DNA of 64,000 nucleotides from Pantoea sp. A4 (GCF_000295955.2 NZ_ALXE01000053.1:1-64000); one strand, 5' to 3'. Positions 40,567 through 52,096 are shown, numbered from the stretch's first letter. A program made the numbers and translations. Notes: generated from the sequence alone by a model not told the origin.

Positions 40567-40855
40567 TCGATAGACGGATAGGGGTCGGTCGTGGTGGGAC
40601 GCGCATCCGCTGCTTACGATCAACTAATCGGCGACTCACGGGATCAAAATAACGGCTTGGCCAGATCTCTGCGGGGTGTAATGCCAGTGCGGTGGCGATG
40701 AGCCATTCGCCTTTCGGCCACGGGCGACTCAGTGCATTAGAGAGCGTTGATGAGCTCAACCCGTTATGGCGTGAAAGTGCGGCCAGGGTTGTCCCCTTCT
40801 TACGCAACGCGGCGATAACGTCGGCGGGATGCCAGTCCTGTTTCCCTGCATACAT
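40556..40855 (-). CDS. sfsB: SfsB/Nlp, Ner-like DNA-binding regulator
   Basis: Small helix-turn-helix protein related to the Ner repressor of phage Mu. The 99-aa product contains WHPADVIAALRKKGTTLAALSRHNGLSSSTLSNAL (helix-turn-helix) and HPAEIWPSRY, typical of the family. In E. coli it lies next to ispB, as here. Physiological targets remain poorly defined. Confidence 0.93.
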   Translation of the reverse strand: MYAGKQDWHPADVIAALRKKGTTLAALSRHNGLSSSTLSNALSRPWPKGEWLIATALALHPAEIWPSRYFDPVSRRLVDRKQRMRVPPRPTPIRLSIKK

Positions 40856-41085
40856 AAGCGTGTTCCTCCTTATCCCTGCTTAACACATTTGCGTGTTGAG
40901 GTATGTACGACCGGTAAGGTCAACTGGAAATTTCAGGGTTTTTATAACAGAATATTTCCATATGTTTCCAGTAAATTTTACAAAAAGTGTAAAAAATGCG
41001 CGGCAGTTCGCAAACTGGATGCAAAACAGAGAGAAGGTGTGAGCGGAGGAAAGATCCCGGAACAGTGGCTGCTCCGGGAATGGGA

Positions 41086-42057
41086 TCAGTATTCGCGTTG
41101 CACGGACATATGTGCCAGAGACTCCAGGGCGGTACGCCACGGGCTTTCTGGGAGAACAGAGAGTGCTGCGATGGCTTTATCCGCTTCCTGCTCAGCGCGC
41201 AAGCGGGTCCAGGCCAATGAGCCACTCTGTTCCATTGCAGCAAGGATCGGCTCCAGCAAATGGCGACCGTTACCCTGTTCGATAGCTTCACGAATCATGG
41301 CCGCCTGCTCTGGCGTGCCGTTGTGCATAGCGTGCAGCAATGGCAGCGTTGGCTTACCTTCGCTCAGGTCATCGCCGGTGTTTTTACCCAGCGTTTCGCC
41401 ATCCGCGCTGTAGTCGAGCAGATCGTCGATAAGCTGGAAAGCGGTTCCCAGATAACGACCGTAATCTTGCATCGCGACTTCCTGCTCAGGCGTTGCTTCA
41501 GCCAGAATGGCGGAAGCCTGTGATGCTGCTTCAAACAGACGCGCGGTTTTGCTGTAAATCACGCGCATGTAACTCTCCTCAGTGACATTCGGATCGTTAA
41601 CATTCATCAACTGCAAAACTTCACCTTCAGCAATCACGTTCACCGCTTCTGACATCAGCGCCAGGATGCGCAGCGAGCCCATGCTGGTCATCATCTGGAA
41701 CGCGCGGGTATAAATAAAATCCCCCACCAGTACGCTGGCTGCGTTACCGAAAGCGGCATTGGCTGTCGCTTTGCCACGGCGCATATCGGATTCATCCACC
41801 ACATCGTCATGCAGCAGCGTGGCAGTGTGGATAAATTCGATTAGCGCCGCGTTGGTGACGTGCAGATTGCCCGAGTAGTTCAGGGCACGAGCCGCCAGGA
41901 TTGCAATCAGTGGGCGAATGCGTTTGCCGCCACCGCTGATGATGTAGTAGCCCAACTGGTTAATCAGTGAGACATCAGAATCGAGCTGGTCGAGTATGGC
42001 TTGGTTCACCGCCGCCATGTCCTGCGCGGTAAGTTCGTTTATCTGTTCTAAGTTCAT
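41086..42057 (-). CDS. ispB: Octaprenyl diphosphate synthase
   Basis: Makes the side chain of ubiquinone and menaquinone. The 323-aa product has both aspartate-rich motifs: LLHDDVVDESDMRRG (first) and LIDDLLDYSAD (second). In E. coli its strand relative to rplU is divergent, which is conserved here. Essential enzyme. Confidence 0.97.
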   Translation of the reverse strand: MNLEQINELTAQDMAAVNQAILDQLDSDVSLINQLGYYIISGGGKRIRPLIAILAARALNYSGNLHVTNAALIEFIHTATLLHDDVVDESDMRRGKATANAAFGNAASVLVGDFIYTRAFQMMTSMGSLRILALMSEAVNVIAEGEVLQLMNVNDPNVTEESYMRVIYSKTARLFEAASQASAILAEATPEQEVAMQDYGRYLGTAFQLIDDLLDYSADGETLGKNTGDDLSEGKPTLPLLHAMHNGTPEQAAMIREAIEQGNGRHLLEPILAAMEQSGSLAWTRLRAEQEADKAIAALSVLPESPWRTALESLAHMSVQREY

Positions 42058-42213
42058 TCGTCTGTTCGGCTATGGCGGGGTAGAGCGCCATGTTAAGGGC
42101 TTTCATCCCACTGGAGTTCAGTTAATCTGTTACTGATTGTACTTGAAAAATCTGGATACGAAACGTCTGCATGAGCTCTGTGTTTTTTTTCTGCAAGAGT
42201 GTGCAAAGTGCTC

Positions 42214-42242
42214 TTGTCTTCTGCTGGAGTTTTGCGTAGAAT
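42214..42242 (+). promoter_or_regulatory. Predicted rplU-rpmA promoter
   Basis: TTGTCT (42214-42219) and TAGAAT (42237-42242) are separated by 17 bp, followed by a GC-rich start region. It is 74 bp upstream of rplU. Confidence 0.7.
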
Positions 42243-42315
42243 TCGCGCCCTATTGTGAATATTTATCGCGCCGCCTGAGAAACAAAAAAAGGCAAGCGCA
42301 GAAGCGGAGTTTTAT

Positions 42316-42627
42316 ATGTACGCGGTTTTCCAAAGTGGTGGTAAACAACACCGAGTTAGCGAAGGTCAGACCGTTCGCCTGGAAAAGCTGGACATCGCAA
42401 CCGGCGAAACTGTTGAGTTCGACCAGGTTCTGATGATTGCAAATGGCGAAGACGTGAAAATCGGCGCGCCACTGGTTTCAGGCGGCCTGATTAAAGCAGA
42501 GATCGTAGCTCACGGTCGCGGCGACAAAATCAAGATTGTTAAGTTCCGTCGTCGTAAGCATTACCGTAAGCAGCAGGGTCACCGTCAGTGGTTCACTGAT
42601 GTGAAAATCACTGCGATCAGCGCCTAA
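42316..42627 (+). CDS. rplU: 50S ribosomal protein L21
   Basis: Large-subunit protein binding 23S rRNA. The 103-aa product has [18 protein letters not shown] at the start and the signature [19 protein letters not shown]. It is followed by rpmA after 15 bp. Confidence 0.98.
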   Translation: MYAVFQSGGKQHRVSEGQTVRLEKLDIATGETVEFDQVLMIANGEDVKIGAPLVSGGLIKAEIVAHGRGDKIKIVKFRRRKHYRKQQGHRQWFTDVKITAISA

Positions 42628-42639
42628 GAGGAGATCTGA

Positions 42640-42900
<261 letters not shown>

Positions 42901-42913
42901 GGTTGGCGTGGCG

Positions 42914-42975
42914 CAGACGGTTTCCGTCTGAACACCGAATTGAAGGCCCCGCAGCTTTTGCGGGGCTTTTTACAT
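42914..42975 (+). terminator. Two hairpins ending rplU-rpmA
   Basis: CAGACGG/CCGTCTG (42914-42930) is followed by GCCCCGC/GCGGGGC (about 42946-42967) and CTTTTTAC. The second is a classical terminator. The gene yhbE, present here in E. coli, is missing. Confidence 0.85.
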
Positions 42976-43128
42976 TCTGATGCAGGCTGCAACGCGACCT
43001 GCACCTACCTTTGCAGTACACTTTATATACTGGCACTGAGTGCCCCTGTTTTCATCCGCCCCCGGTCAGCGCAGAAGACCCTGGCGGACCTGTTTGCCGC
43101 CTGTTATCTGGCGCAGACGACAGCGTGA

Positions 43129-44322
<1,194 letters not shown>

Positions 44323-44338
44323 TTCCTGCGCTTATACC

Positions 44339-44372
44339 CTCACCCTGACCCTCTCCCTCTAAGGGAGAGGGG
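44339..44372. repeat. Palindromic intergenic repeat, intact copy
   Basis: CCCTCTCCCT (44349-44358) pairs with AGGGAGAGGG (44362-44371) over a 3-base loop, preceded by CCCTCACCC. It is directly after obgE and may also act as its transcription terminator. This motif class is a common dispersed repeat in gammaproteobacteria. Confidence 0.75.
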
Positions 44373-44378
44373 ATATAT

Positions 44379-44476
44379 GGTGCGCTGGACTCGTTCAAAG
44401 CACCGGGCTAGCTCCCCCTTCTGGAAGGGTATACGGTGCGCTGGACTCTCGTTCAAGGCACCGTGCTAGCTCCCTC
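44379..44476 (+). repeat. Direct repeat of about 40 bp, two copies
   Basis: GGTGCGCTGGACT...TTCAA.GCACCG.GCTAGCTCCC occurs at 44379-44418 and again at 44435-44476, with a few differences. It lies between two copies of the palindromic repeat, so the pair looks like a duplicated composite intergenic element. Confidence 0.75.
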
Positions 44477-44483
44477 TCCCACT

Positions 44484-44507
44484 TGAACTGAACCCTTAAA
44501 CCTGGAC
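44484..44507 (+). repeat. Left terminal inverted repeat of the IS
   Basis: TGAACTGAACCC, two variable bases, then AAACCTGGAC; matches the right end with two mismatches. Confidence 0.92.
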
Positions 44508-45371
44508 TGGGTTGAGGGACTGGGGATGATGCAGAGTCCGGTAATTTACCGGACTCACTCCTCCCAGCCCTGCCTTTATTCTTTCATGGTTATAGTAGTG
44601 GACGTATTCCGTTATTGCCGTCTCAAGTTCTTCAACGCTCTTATAGTGCTGGCCGTGATACACCTCTGTTTTTAGCACTGCAAAGAAGCTTTCCATTACT
44701 GCATTGTCCAGGCAGTTGCCCCGCCTCGACATACTCTGCCGCACCCCATGCGCATCCAGGACCTTACGCCATGGACGCATTCGGTACTGCCAGCCCTGGT
44801 CACTATGCAGTATCGCTCCCCGCAAGGTGTATTCTGAGTGCAACAATAATGATGCCTGCATTCGTTCTGTCAGGGCATAAGCAGGCCGTGTTGCCATACT
44901 CATTGCCACAACCTCCCGGTTGTACAGGTCAATAACCGGGGACAGATACAGCTTCTCACGGCCCACTCTGAACTCCGTTACATCCGTCACCAGCTTTGTG
45001 CCCGGCCTTTCCGCACTAAAGTCACGGTTCAGCAGGTTAGAGGAGGCCGCCATTTCTGCTTTACCCTGCCAGCTGCGATATTTTTTTCGCCGGACTCTCG
45101 CCTGGCATCCCAGTTCACGCATTAGCCTCGCGACCTTTTTATGGTTTACCGTTTGACCGTGCGCCCGAAGCTCCAGCGTCATCCGTCGATATCCATAGCA
45201 CCGGTTATGCCTTGCTGTGCGCTCCACTATAAGCTCAGCCAGCGGCTCCACCTTTTGCGGCTGGCTATCACGCTTTTGGCGGTCATGCCATGTACTCTTT
45301 GGCAGACCGGATGCCTCAAGAAGCAGGCGTAACGGATACCCGGATATCAGCGCCCTGATGACGGCTGCTTT
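44496..45371 (-). CDS. IS3-family transposase OrfB (frameshift product part)
   Basis: Integrase-core half of the transposase. The DDE residues are visible: TKLVTDVTEF, ILHSDQGWQY and the glutamate of LDNAVMESFFAVLKTE. The frame opens near 45371 in the -1 frame relative to orfA (EKAAVIRAL...), and an internal GTG start at 45251 would give 251 aa. An A-rich slippery site AAAAAG (45368-45373, minus strand) at the end of orfA suggests a programmed -1 frameshift giving OrfAB. The HTH_21 region HNRCYGYRRM precedes the catalytic core. Confidence 0.92.
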   Translation of the reverse strand, partial: KAAVIRALISGYPLRLLLEASGLPKSTWHDRQKRDSQPQKVEPLAELIVERTARHNRCYGYRRMTLELRAHGQTVNHKKVARLMRELGCQARVRRKKYRSWQGKAEMAASSNLLNRDFSAERPGTKLVTDVTEFRVGREKLYLSPVIDLYNREVVAMSMATRPAYALTERMQASLLLHSEYTLRGAILHSDQGWQYRMRPWRKVLDAHGVRQSMSRRGNCLDNAVMESFFAVLKTEVYHGQHYKSVEELETAITEYVHYYNHERIKAGLGGVSPVNYRTLHHPQSLNPVQV

Positions 45372-45862
45372 TTCTTTGGCCTTTTCAGATCGTTTTCTTT
45401 CATCAGGGCATCGAGCTTTTCCAGATAGGCTTTCTCAGCACGAAGAAACAGTACTTCATCGATAAGCTGTTCCGGCGTCATGTCTTCGGGAGGTTTTCCC
45501 CGGTGTGCAGGCTTACGGTTCATGGCGGTTTTCTCCTGAATGCCCGGCTCGAGCAGGCCGGCGGCGGCGCGGGCTATCCAACTGCGAACGGTTTTATGAT
45601 CAGGAATATTAAATCGGGCAGCGACAGCACGCACGGAAAGATGCTCGTGATGTAAAGTATTAACAACCTCCAGACGAAAGGCATCGGTATAACAGTGGCG
45701 GGTTGGGAGTAGAGCATCATCCCCGTGAATCTGGTAAGCCGCGACCCAGGCGCGAAGGGAAGGTTCCGGGATGCCATGATGCCGGGCGATGAGCTTATAG
45801 CCATCGACGCCATCCAGATAATCCCGGACGGCGGCTTGTTTTATATCAAAATCGAATTTCAT
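45347..45862 (-). CDS. IS3-family transposase OrfA
   Basis: DNA-binding half of the transposase. The 171-aa protein contains two helix-turn-helix segments (DGYKLIARHHGIPEPSLRAW and LSVRAVAARFNIPDHKTVRSW) and a leucine-zipper-like stretch (VLFLRAEKAYLEKLDALMKE) before the frameshift region. It overlaps orfB, which is read in the -1 frame. Confidence 0.92.
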   Translation of the reverse strand: MKFDFDIKQAAVRDYLDGVDGYKLIARHHGIPEPSLRAWVAAYQIHGDDALLPTRHCYTDAFRLEVVNTLHHEHLSVRAVAARFNIPDHKTVRSWIARAAAGLLEPGIQEKTAMNRKPAHRGKPPEDMTPEQLIDEVLFLRAEKAYLEKLDALMKENDLKRPKKKQPSSGR

Positions 45863-45888
45863 AGCGAACTCCGAAAACTGGTTTTTGG

Positions 45889-45912
45889 GTCCAGGTTTCG
45901 GGGTTCAGTTCA
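45889..45912 (-). repeat. Right terminal inverted repeat of the IS
   Basis: Reverse complement begins TGAACTGAACCCCG and continues AAACCTGGAC; 22 of 24 bases match the left end. Confidence 0.92.
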
Positions 45913-45942
45913 ACTTGTGGGAGAGGGCTGGGGTGAGGGGAT

Positions 45943-46362
45943 TTATCCCAGCACCGCTACCGTAAGGCGCGCGCTACAGCAAAGCTGATCGCGACCGTTA
46001 CGGATCTCAATCTGCCAGCTCTGATTGCGTCGGCCCAGATGTAATGGACGGCAAATACCACGCACTTCGCCACTGCTCACCGAACGGTGATGGCTGGCAT
46101 TCACCTCAATGCCTACTACACTGTGCCCCTCGTCAACGCAGAGATAACCTGCAACGGAACCCATTGATTCAGCTAACACCACGGATGCGCCGCCGTGCAG
46201 CAAACCAAATGGCTGATGCGTCCTTGCATCAACAGGCATTGTCGCTTCGAGATAATCATCACCAATTACGGTGAATTTGATCCCGATATGCGCCACCAGG
46301 GAGTTTTCCCCCATCGCATTCAGTGCTTCAAGCGTGATCGCACGTTTCCAGATCGCGCTCAT
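45943..46362 (-). CDS. entH: EntH, enterobactin proofreading thioesterase
   Basis: Hotdog thioesterase that clears wrongly loaded carrier proteins in enterobactin synthesis. The 139-aa product has the family motif [18 protein letters not shown] with the catalytic acidic residue and [16 protein letters not shown]. The start MSAIWKRA matches the family; a longer frame adds 22 residues overlapping entA. Last gene of entCEBAH, next to the IS-containing repeat region. Confidence 0.94.
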   Translation of the reverse strand: MSAIWKRAITLEALNAMGENSLVAHIGIKFTVIGDDYLEATMPVDARTHQPFGLLHGGASVVLAESMGSVAGYLCVDEGHSVVGIEVNASHHRSVSSGEVRGICRPLHLGRRNQSWQIEIRNGRDQLCCSARLTVAVLG

Positions 46363-46366
46363 TACA

Positions 46367-47125
46367 TCAGGCTCCCAGCGTTGCGCCACCGTCGGCCACA
46401 ATATCCTGTAGCACGACATGGCTGGCAAGATCCGACGCCAGGAACAAAACGTTGGCCGCGATCTCTTGTGGCTGCGCGATCTTACCCAGCGGGATCCCGA
46501 GTTTAAATTGATCCGGGTAGCCCTGGATCATCTGCTGCTCGCCCTCAGGGGTATGCCACAGGCTGCGTTGCATCTCGGTATCGGTCGATCCCGGGGAAAC
46601 AATGTTGCAGCGTACGCCGTACGGAGCCATTTCCAGACCCACGGTCAGGCACAGGCTGCGCAGCGCGGCTTTTGATGCACCGTAAGCCGACATGCCAAGG
46701 CGTGGTGCGTGTGCCGCATTCGAAGCCACGGTAACAATCGCGCCAGCACGCTGAGCACGGAATACCGGCAACGTCTGCTGGAACAGGTTAAATGCCCCGC
46801 CAGCGTTAACGGCCAGACACGCTTGCCAGTCTTCAAAGCTCAGCTCTTCAGTAGACCCTACGCGCAGAATACCCGCACCATTGACCAGAACATCAATGCG
46901 CGGGTGGGTAGCCAGTACCGCCTGGCAAACTTCTTTCACCTGCACAGGGTCGGCCACATTCATCTGATGGCAGGTGAAGGGATAGGATTGATCGTGGAAA
47001 CGTTGATCAAAACCGATCACCTGTGCGCCAGCGGCGTGAAACGCCAGCGCAGTGTGATAGCCAATACCCTGACCCGCGCCGGTTACCCAGACAGTTTTAC
47101 CGCTAAAATCCCAGGTAGCACTCAT
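46367..47125 (-). CDS. entA: 2,3-dihydro-2,3-dihydroxybenzoate dehydrogenase
   Basis: Short-chain dehydrogenase making 2,3-dihydroxybenzoate with NAD. The 252-aa product has the cofactor loop TGAGQGIG and catalytic YGASK (Tyr and Lys). The ATG overlaps the entB stop codon (ATGA), so translation is coupled. Confidence 0.96.
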   Translation of the reverse strand: MSATWDFSGKTVWVTGAGQGIGYHTALAFHAAGAQVIGFDQRFHDQSYPFTCHQMNVADPVQVKEVCQAVLATHPRIDVLVNGAGILRVGSTEELSFEDWQACLAVNAGGAFNLFQQTLPVFRAQRAGAIVTVASNAAHAPRLGMSAYGASKAALRSLCLTVGLEMAPYGVRCNIVSPGSTDTEMQRSLWHTPEGEQQMIQGYPDQFKLGIPLGKIAQPQEIAANVLFLASDLASHVVLQDIVADGGATLGA

Positions 47126-47976
47126 GCCTGCGGCTCCCGCGACAGCAGTGCCCACCAGCCATCAATGCTTGGGTTTTTCGCCAGGCTGACAAAATCGATA
47201 TCTGCATGCACCTGGCGCCAGCGTGCGGCGAGCTGCATAACGCGCACGGAATCAAGGCCGTAGTCGATCAGATTTTCGTCATCTTCCGGTACATCGTCAT
47301 CTTCCAGCAGCGGCAGCACCAAAGAGCGTAGTTCATCTTTGCTCTGCGGCAGTGGGATCAAATCGGCCGTCATGACCACTTTACCACTGCGACCCGCAGT
47401 ATAAGTCAGCGCCATCATGTGTTCTTCACGGCTGAAATCAGCCAGCGCATCAGCCACCATAAATGGCTGAATATCACGCATGAAGGCATCAGTTGCCGTC
47501 GTCAGACAGCCGATGTGGGCATAAACACCGGTAATGATCAGCTGATCGCGACCGGTTTCTTTCAGGATCGACTCCAGCGGCGAGCGGCGAAATGCGCTGT
47601 AACGCCATTTCGTCAGAACCTGATCGTCTGCATCCGGTGCCAGGGCATCAACCACTTTCTGCTGTTCAGGGTGCTTGTTGATCCCCGGTCCCCACATGTC
47701 GTTCAGCAGGGCGCGATCTTCATCACTTTGCTCGTTAGGCTGCGCGGTGTAAAACACCGGAATGCCCTGAGCTTTGCAGTAGCGGCGCAGGCGAGCGATG
47801 TTCTCAACCACCTGATTCACCAGCGGGCTGTCCTCACCCCAGAAGTTCAGGAAGTAGTTCTGCATATCATGGATCAGCAATGCAGCACGTTGAGGTTCTA
47901 CCACCCACTTCACCTTGTTAGTGGGTAACTCGGCAGCAGTCGGCAGTGAATAAGACGTCAGTTTTGGAATAGCCAT
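47122..47976 (-). CDS. entB: EntB, isochorismatase and aryl carrier protein
   Basis: N-terminal isochorismatase (about 1-205) hydrolyses isochorismate; the C-terminal aryl carrier domain (about 210-284) bears the phosphopantetheine serine in DYGLDSVRVM near residue 242. The 284-aa length matches the family. The serine needs a phosphopantetheinyl transferase; none is encoded in this window. Confidence 0.97.
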   Translation of the reverse strand: MAIPKLTSYSLPTAAELPTNKVKWVVEPQRAALLIHDMQNYFLNFWGEDSPLVNQVVENIARLRRYCKAQGIPVFYTAQPNEQSDEDRALLNDMWGPGINKHPEQQKVVDALAPDADDQVLTKWRYSAFRRSPLESILKETGRDQLIITGVYAHIGCLTTATDAFMRDIQPFMVADALADFSREEHMMALTYTAGRSGKVVMTADLIPLPQSKDELRSLVLPLLEDDDVPEDDENLIDYGLDSVRVMQLAARWRQVHADIDFVSLAKNPSIDGWWALLSREPQA

Positions 47977-47993
47977 AAAATCTCCGGAAACGA

Positions 47994-49610
47994 TCAGGCT
48001 TGAGCCTGTTGATCGGCAAGTTGTTGGCGCAGAAGCTTTTTATCAACCTTACCGACCGGGGTAAGCGGCAATGCATCTACAAAAGTAATACGATCGGGCA
48101 GCTTAAATTCTGCCACGCCTAAATCACGTAAATGACGACGTAAGGCAACAGCTTTCACTGGCTGGCTGACCACAAGGATCGCACAGCTTTTTTCGCCCAT
48201 CAGTTCATCAGTGATCGAAACCAGCGCCGCGTGGATCACATCCGGGTGGCGTTGCAGCAGGTTTTCGATCTCTTCGGCGGCAATCTTCTCGCCGCCACGG
48301 TTAATCTGATCTTTCTCGCGGCCTTGAACAGTGATGTTACCGGCTGCGTTGATCTCGATCAGATCGCCCGAGCAGTAGAACCCCTGGCTGTCAAAGCTGC
48401 TGGCGTTGTGTGCCGGGCTGTTAAAGTAGCCACGGAAAGTGTAAGGCCCGCGCGTCATCAGGCGGCCTGTGGTGCCTTCCGGCAGTGGATGACCATTTTC
48501 ATCGGCAACCCAGACTTCATCATCCGGGGAGATTGGACGTCCCTGGGTGGTCAGAATGGTCTGCTCATCGTCATCAAAACGCGTGTAGTTGACCAACCCT
48601 TCCGCCATACCGAACACCTGCTGTAGCTGGCAGCCCATTTCACTCTGGATCCGGCGTGCAACGCTTTCGCTCAGCTTCGCGCCGCCAACCTGAATGCGTT
48701 GCAATGAAGCCAGTTGTGCATTGCTGCCCCACTCGGCGATGGTCTGTAACCACAGGCTTACCGCAGGCGGAACCAGCCCGGTATCCGTTACCTGATGTTT
48801 TTCGATCAGTGGGAAACAGAGTGTAGCACTTGGGTCGGCGGCAAGGATCACCTGGCCACCGGCATAGAATACGCCCAACGAACCTGGTGAACTCATGGCA
48901 AAGTTGTGCGCAGCGGGCAGGGCAATCAGATAGCGCGTATCGGCATTAATCAGGCAAATATCGTCACTGGCACGAATGCTGTAATAGTAGTCATTGTGCG
49001 TACGGGGGATCAGTTTTGGTGTGCCGGTACTGCCACCTGAAAGCTGGAAAAAGGCCACTTCATCCGCTGGCGTTGGTGTTGCAATGTAGCCCGTTGCGGT
49101 TTCTGTTTTCAGGGTTTCCAGTGCGTTTTCATGCTCGCCATCATTGCGCAGGATCACACTATGGATGGACGGTGCAGCCTGGCACAGCGTATCGATAAAG
49201 CTGTTGTCCTGGAAGAGAACATGCTGGCGGTCGGCAATCAGTAGCGTAGGGGCAATCTGACTGGCATAGGCGGTCAATTCGGTGCGCTGGTGGCTGAACA
49301 GCGCATACACAGCGGCAACTCCTAATTTGAACAACGCAAACTGCGTCACGTAGAGATCGGCTACGTTGCCTAACTGCACCAAAGCAGTATCGCCGTGCTT
49401 AACACCACGACGCAGCAGCGCAGCGGCGAGATTGTCGCTCTGCTCTGCCATCTGGCGATAACTCAGCACCAGGTCGCCATCAACGACGGCGGTAGCATCA
49501 CTGGTTTTATGACGCTCAAGGATGTCGGTCAGCGGTAAATCCAGCCAGTAACCTTTTTCACGGTAACGTGCGGCGAGGTCATCTGGCCAGCGAGTGTAGG
49601 GAACAGTCAT
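47994..49610 (-). CDS. entE: EntE, 2,3-dihydroxybenzoate-AMP ligase
   Basis: Activates 2,3-dihydroxybenzoate and loads it on EntB. The 538-aa product has the adenylation motifs [35 protein letters not shown] and the catalytic lysine in TPVGKVDKK. The start MTVPYTRWP matches the family. It is 17 bp upstream of entB and 10 bp downstream of entC. Confidence 0.97.
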   Translation of the reverse strand: MTVPYTRWPDDLAARYREKGYWLDLPLTDILERHKTSDATAVVDGDLVLSYRQMAEQSDNLAAALLRRGVKHGDTALVQLGNVADLYVTQFALFKLGVAAVYALFSHQRTELTAYASQIAPTLLIADRQHVLFQDNSFIDTLCQAAPSIHSVILRNDGEHENALETLKTETATGYIATPTPADEVAFFQLSGGSTGTPKLIPRTHNDYYYSIRASDDICLINADTRYLIALPAAHNFAMSSPGSLGVFYAGGQVILAADPSATLCFPLIEKHQVTDTGLVPPAVSLWLQTIAEWGSNAQLASLQRIQVGGAKLSESVARRIQSEMGCQLQQVFGMAEGLVNYTRFDDDEQTILTTQGRPISPDDEVWVADENGHPLPEGTTGRLMTRGPYTFRGYFNSPAHNASSFDSQGFYCSGDLIEINAAGNITVQGREKDQINRGGEKIAAEEIENLLQRHPDVIHAALVSITDELMGEKSCAILVVSQPVKAVALRRHLRDLGVAEFKLPDRITFVDALPLTPVGKVDKKLLRQQLADQQAQA

Positions 49611-49620
49611 GAGTTTTCCT

Positions 49621-50799
49621 TTATTGCAATCCAAAGGCGCGCAGCATGGTATCGAGTTTTACGCCGGTTTCACGCCATTCAGACTCTGGCTGTGAGTCAG
49701 CCACAATGCCTGCGCCGGCAAACAGCCTGACGCGATTGCCGTGTACGGTGCCACAGCGGATAGTCACTACCCACTCACCGTTGCCTTCGGCATCACACCA
49801 GCCGACAATGCCGCCAAACAGCTGGCGTTCGAACGGCTCAAGCTGCTGAATCAACTGCATGGCCTGCTGGTGCGGGAAACCGCTTAATGCAGGCGTTGGA
49901 TGCAGCAAGCAGGCCAGTGACAGTGCATTGTCTTGTGGATCTTTGGCTGTCCCGTCAATTTGCGTTGCCAGGTGCCATAACGTTGCAGTGGTGATCAGCT
50001 CCGGCGTATAAGGCACAGAAAGCTGGCTACTGCGCGGCTGTAATACATCACGCATGGCATCGGTCACTAGCTTATGCTCGTGGCGATCTTTGCCTGAGTT
50101 CATCAGGGTTTCACCGGAAGCGCGGTCGCTGGCTTCATCTTTTTCCCGCCGTGCCGAACCGGCTAACGGGCATGAGCTGAATGCGGCTCCCTGCTTACGA
50201 ATCATTAATTCCGGACTGGCACCTAACAGCACGCCTCCCTGCGGTAAGGGCAGATGGAAGTGATAGCTGTTCGGGTTTTGCGCCAGCACACGCTGCATCA
50301 GCGCTGCGCTGTCGACCGGATTCTGCGTGACGATGTCCATTAAGCGCGACAACACCACTTTCTCTGGCTCGCCACGCTTGATGGTTGCCACGGCATCAGC
50401 CACCATGCCGGTAAAGCGATCGTGCTCCGGCACAGCGGTTCTCCGCGTGACTTCGGGCAAAGGCGCATGATTTACCGGCAGGCCTGCCAGCAGATCGGCA
50501 CGGTTGAACTTGCGCGAAGACTCGGGAATAAACAGAGCCGCCGGTTCGTTAACATCAAAAGGAATCGCCCCAACCACAACCGGGTTTTCGATTCCTTGCT
50601 GCTTAGCGGCAGCGAAATGTTGACGCAATTGTTGCTGGAAGTTTCCTTGTAACAACGCGCCATCCGTGACCGGATTGGTTAACGTCGTGAAACAACCTTG
50701 TGTGGCAATACTTTGCCAGGGAGAGGTAAAAACAAACCCACGGCAGAGCGTGGAATAATCCTGTAGCCAGGCATTTTCAAACGTTGAAGTGTCCACCAT
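49621..50799 (-). CDS. entC: EntC, isochorismate synthase
   Basis: Converts chorismate to isochorismate, the entry to enterobactin. The 392-aa product shows the chorismate-enzyme core [28 protein letters not shown] and [22 protein letters not shown]. The start MVDTSTF is chosen; the two codons upstream begin with GTG. Divergent from fepB across a Fur-box region. Confidence 0.97.
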   Translation of the reverse strand: MVDTSTFENAWLQDYSTLCRGFVFTSPWQSIATQGCFTTLTNPVTDGALLQGNFQQQLRQHFAAAKQQGIENPVVVGAIPFDVNEPAALFIPESSRKFNRADLLAGLPVNHAPLPEVTRRTAVPEHDRFTGMVADAVATIKRGEPEKVVLSRLMDIVTQNPVDSAALMQRVLAQNPNSYHFHLPLPQGGVLLGASPELMIRKQGAAFSSCPLAGSARREKDEASDRASGETLMNSGKDRHEHKLVTDAMRDVLQPRSSQLSVPYTPELITTATLWHLATQIDGTAKDPQDNALSLACLLHPTPALSGFPHQQAMQLIQQLEPFERQLFGGIVGWCDAEGNGEWVVTIRCGTVHGNRVRLFAGAGIVADSQPESEWRETGVKLDTMLRAFGLQ

Positions 50800-50828
50800 A
50801 ATCACATCCGTTGAATGATAAGTTAATT

Positions 50829-50847
50829 AATAATGATTATCATTTTT
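50829..50847. promoter_or_regulatory. Fur box between entC and fepB
   Basis: AATAATGATTATCATTTTT matches the 19-bp Fur consensus at 15 positions. It lies 30 bp upstream of entC and 130 bp upstream of fepB, so it can repress both when iron is plentiful. Confidence 0.85.
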
Positions 50848-50976
50848 ATTGTGGTTCTGTAAGCTACGACGAACCGTATTTGGTGTCAACAAAGCGCAGT
50901 GATTTTATCTGCGTTTGCCCGGCAATTCAGCGCAATCCGTGTATGCCTTGTCCCGATAAAACGATGGAATAATCTT

Positions 50977-51942
50977 ATGTTTAAACGTAGTTTTCTGGCG
51001 ATCTGTGCCACGCTTTTGTTTTGTCTACAGTTGGTTAGCCAAAATGTCTGGGCCGCAGGTACCTGGCCGCGCACCCTTGAAGGCACGAATGGCAAAATTA
51101 CCCTGCAAAAAGCACCACAACGTATCGTTTCTACCAGTGTGACTCTGACGGGATCACTGCTGGCGATTGATGCACCGGTGATTGCCAGCGGCGCAACGGC
51201 ACCGAATAGCCGCTTATCCGACGATCAGGGTTTCTTCCGCCAGTGGGGCGATGTGGCGAAGCAGCGCCATGTAAAACGTTTATACATTGGCGAGCCGAAT
51301 GCGGAAGCGGTGGCGGCAGAGGCGCCAGACTTAATTCTGGTCAGCGCGACCGGCAATGACTCCGCGCTGAAGCTGGTTGATCAACTGTCGGCGATTGCGC
51401 CGGTATTGGTGGTGAACTATGACGATAAGAGCTGGCAACAGGTGGTCACTGAGTTGGGAGTAGCCACCGGGCATGAAGCCGAGGCTGCTGCAAAGGTCAA
51501 AGCTTTTGATGCGCGTGAAGCCGCACTGAAGCAAAAGTTGAAGCTACCGCCACAGCCGGTTTCTGCGATGGTATGGAACGGGAATGGCCGCGCGGTAAAT
51601 CTGTGGACTGGCGAATCTGCTCAGGGACAGTTACTGCAGCAGTTGGGCTTCACGCTTGCGACTCCGCCTGCAGACTTGCAGGAAGGCCATAGCATGGGCA
51701 AACGCAAGGATATCATCCAGCTTTCTGGTGAGAATATGGCCAGCGGACTGAACGGAAAAACCTGGCTGCTGTTTGCCGCTGAGCCGTCACAGGCTAACGA
51801 CGTTATGAAGAATGCGTTTGTGGCGCAGACGACTGCCGTGCAACAAAAACAGGTTTATGCGCTGGGCGCAGATACCTTCCGCCTCGATTACTACAGTGCC
51901 AGTCATCTGTTAGACCAGTTGGAACAGCTGTTTGTTAAGTAA
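50977..51942 (+). CDS. fepB: FepB, periplasmic ferric-enterobactin-binding protein
   Basis: Delivers ferric enterobactin to FepDGC. The 321-aa product has a signal peptide (about 1-26, ending VWA-AG), and a helical-backbone binding-protein fold ([31 protein letters not shown]). The start MFKRSFLA is preferred over an upstream frame that would add 26 residues before a normal signal. No entS gene follows it, unlike in E. coli. Confidence 0.95.
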   Translation: MFKRSFLAICATLLFCLQLVSQNVWAAGTWPRTLEGTNGKITLQKAPQRIVSTSVTLTGSLLAIDAPVIASGATAPNSRLSDDQGFFRQWGDVAKQRHVKRLYIGEPNAEAVAAEAPDLILVSATGNDSALKLVDQLSAIAPVLVVNYDDKSWQQVVTELGVATGHEAEAAAKVKAFDAREAALKQKLKLPPQPVSAMVWNGNGRAVNLWTGESAQGQLLQQLGFTLATPPADLQEGHSMGKRKDIIQLSGENMASGLNGKTWLLFAAEPSQANDVMKNAFVAQTTAVQQKQVYALGADTFRLDYYSASHLLDQLEQLFVK

Positions 51943-51953
51943 CGGATGTTATC

Positions 51954-51981
51954 GCGAAGGGCGGTTTTAGCGGCCCTTCGC
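51954..51981 (+). terminator. Terminator hairpin after fepB
   Basis: CGAAGGG/CCCTTCG stem with a long loop, without a clear T-run. Confidence 0.55.
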
Positions 51982-52077
51982 ATTCATACTGATTGCCTGC
52001 TGTGATGCTGTGTAAATTTCGTTATTCCTCCTCGTGTTACCCTCCAGCCGTGTTACCATAGCGCGCAGAAAAAGTCC

Positions 52078-52096
52078 GATAACACGTCTCATTATC
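52078..52096. promoter_or_regulatory. Possible Fur box before fepD
   Basis: GATAACACGTCTCATTATC matches the Fur consensus at 13 of 19 positions, with intact outer half-sites. It is 26 bp upstream of fepD. Confidence 0.5.

Larger units (their letters stand above)
44484..45912 (-). mobile_element. Complete IS3-family insertion sequence, 1429 bp
   Basis: Bounded by 24-bp terminal inverted repeats (44484-44507 and 45889-45912, 22 of 24 identical, outer end TGAACTGAACCC) and a 3-bp target duplication ACT (44481-44483 and 45913-45915). It contains orfA and orfB overlapping in different frames. The long OrfA places it near the IS150 group. The insertion is in the loop of a palindromic repeat, a target preference known for IS1397 and ISKpn1 of this family. 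Both ends and frames appear intact, so it may be active. Confidence 0.93.
44472..45927. repeat. Palindromic repeat copy split by the insertion sequence
   Basis: CCCTCTCCCAC (44472-44482) and GTGGGAGAGGG (45917-45927) are perfect complements that would form an 11-bp stem with a 2-base loop if the inserted DNA were removed. The right part continues GGGTGAGGG, matching the CCCTCACCC of the first copy. Confidence 0.8.
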
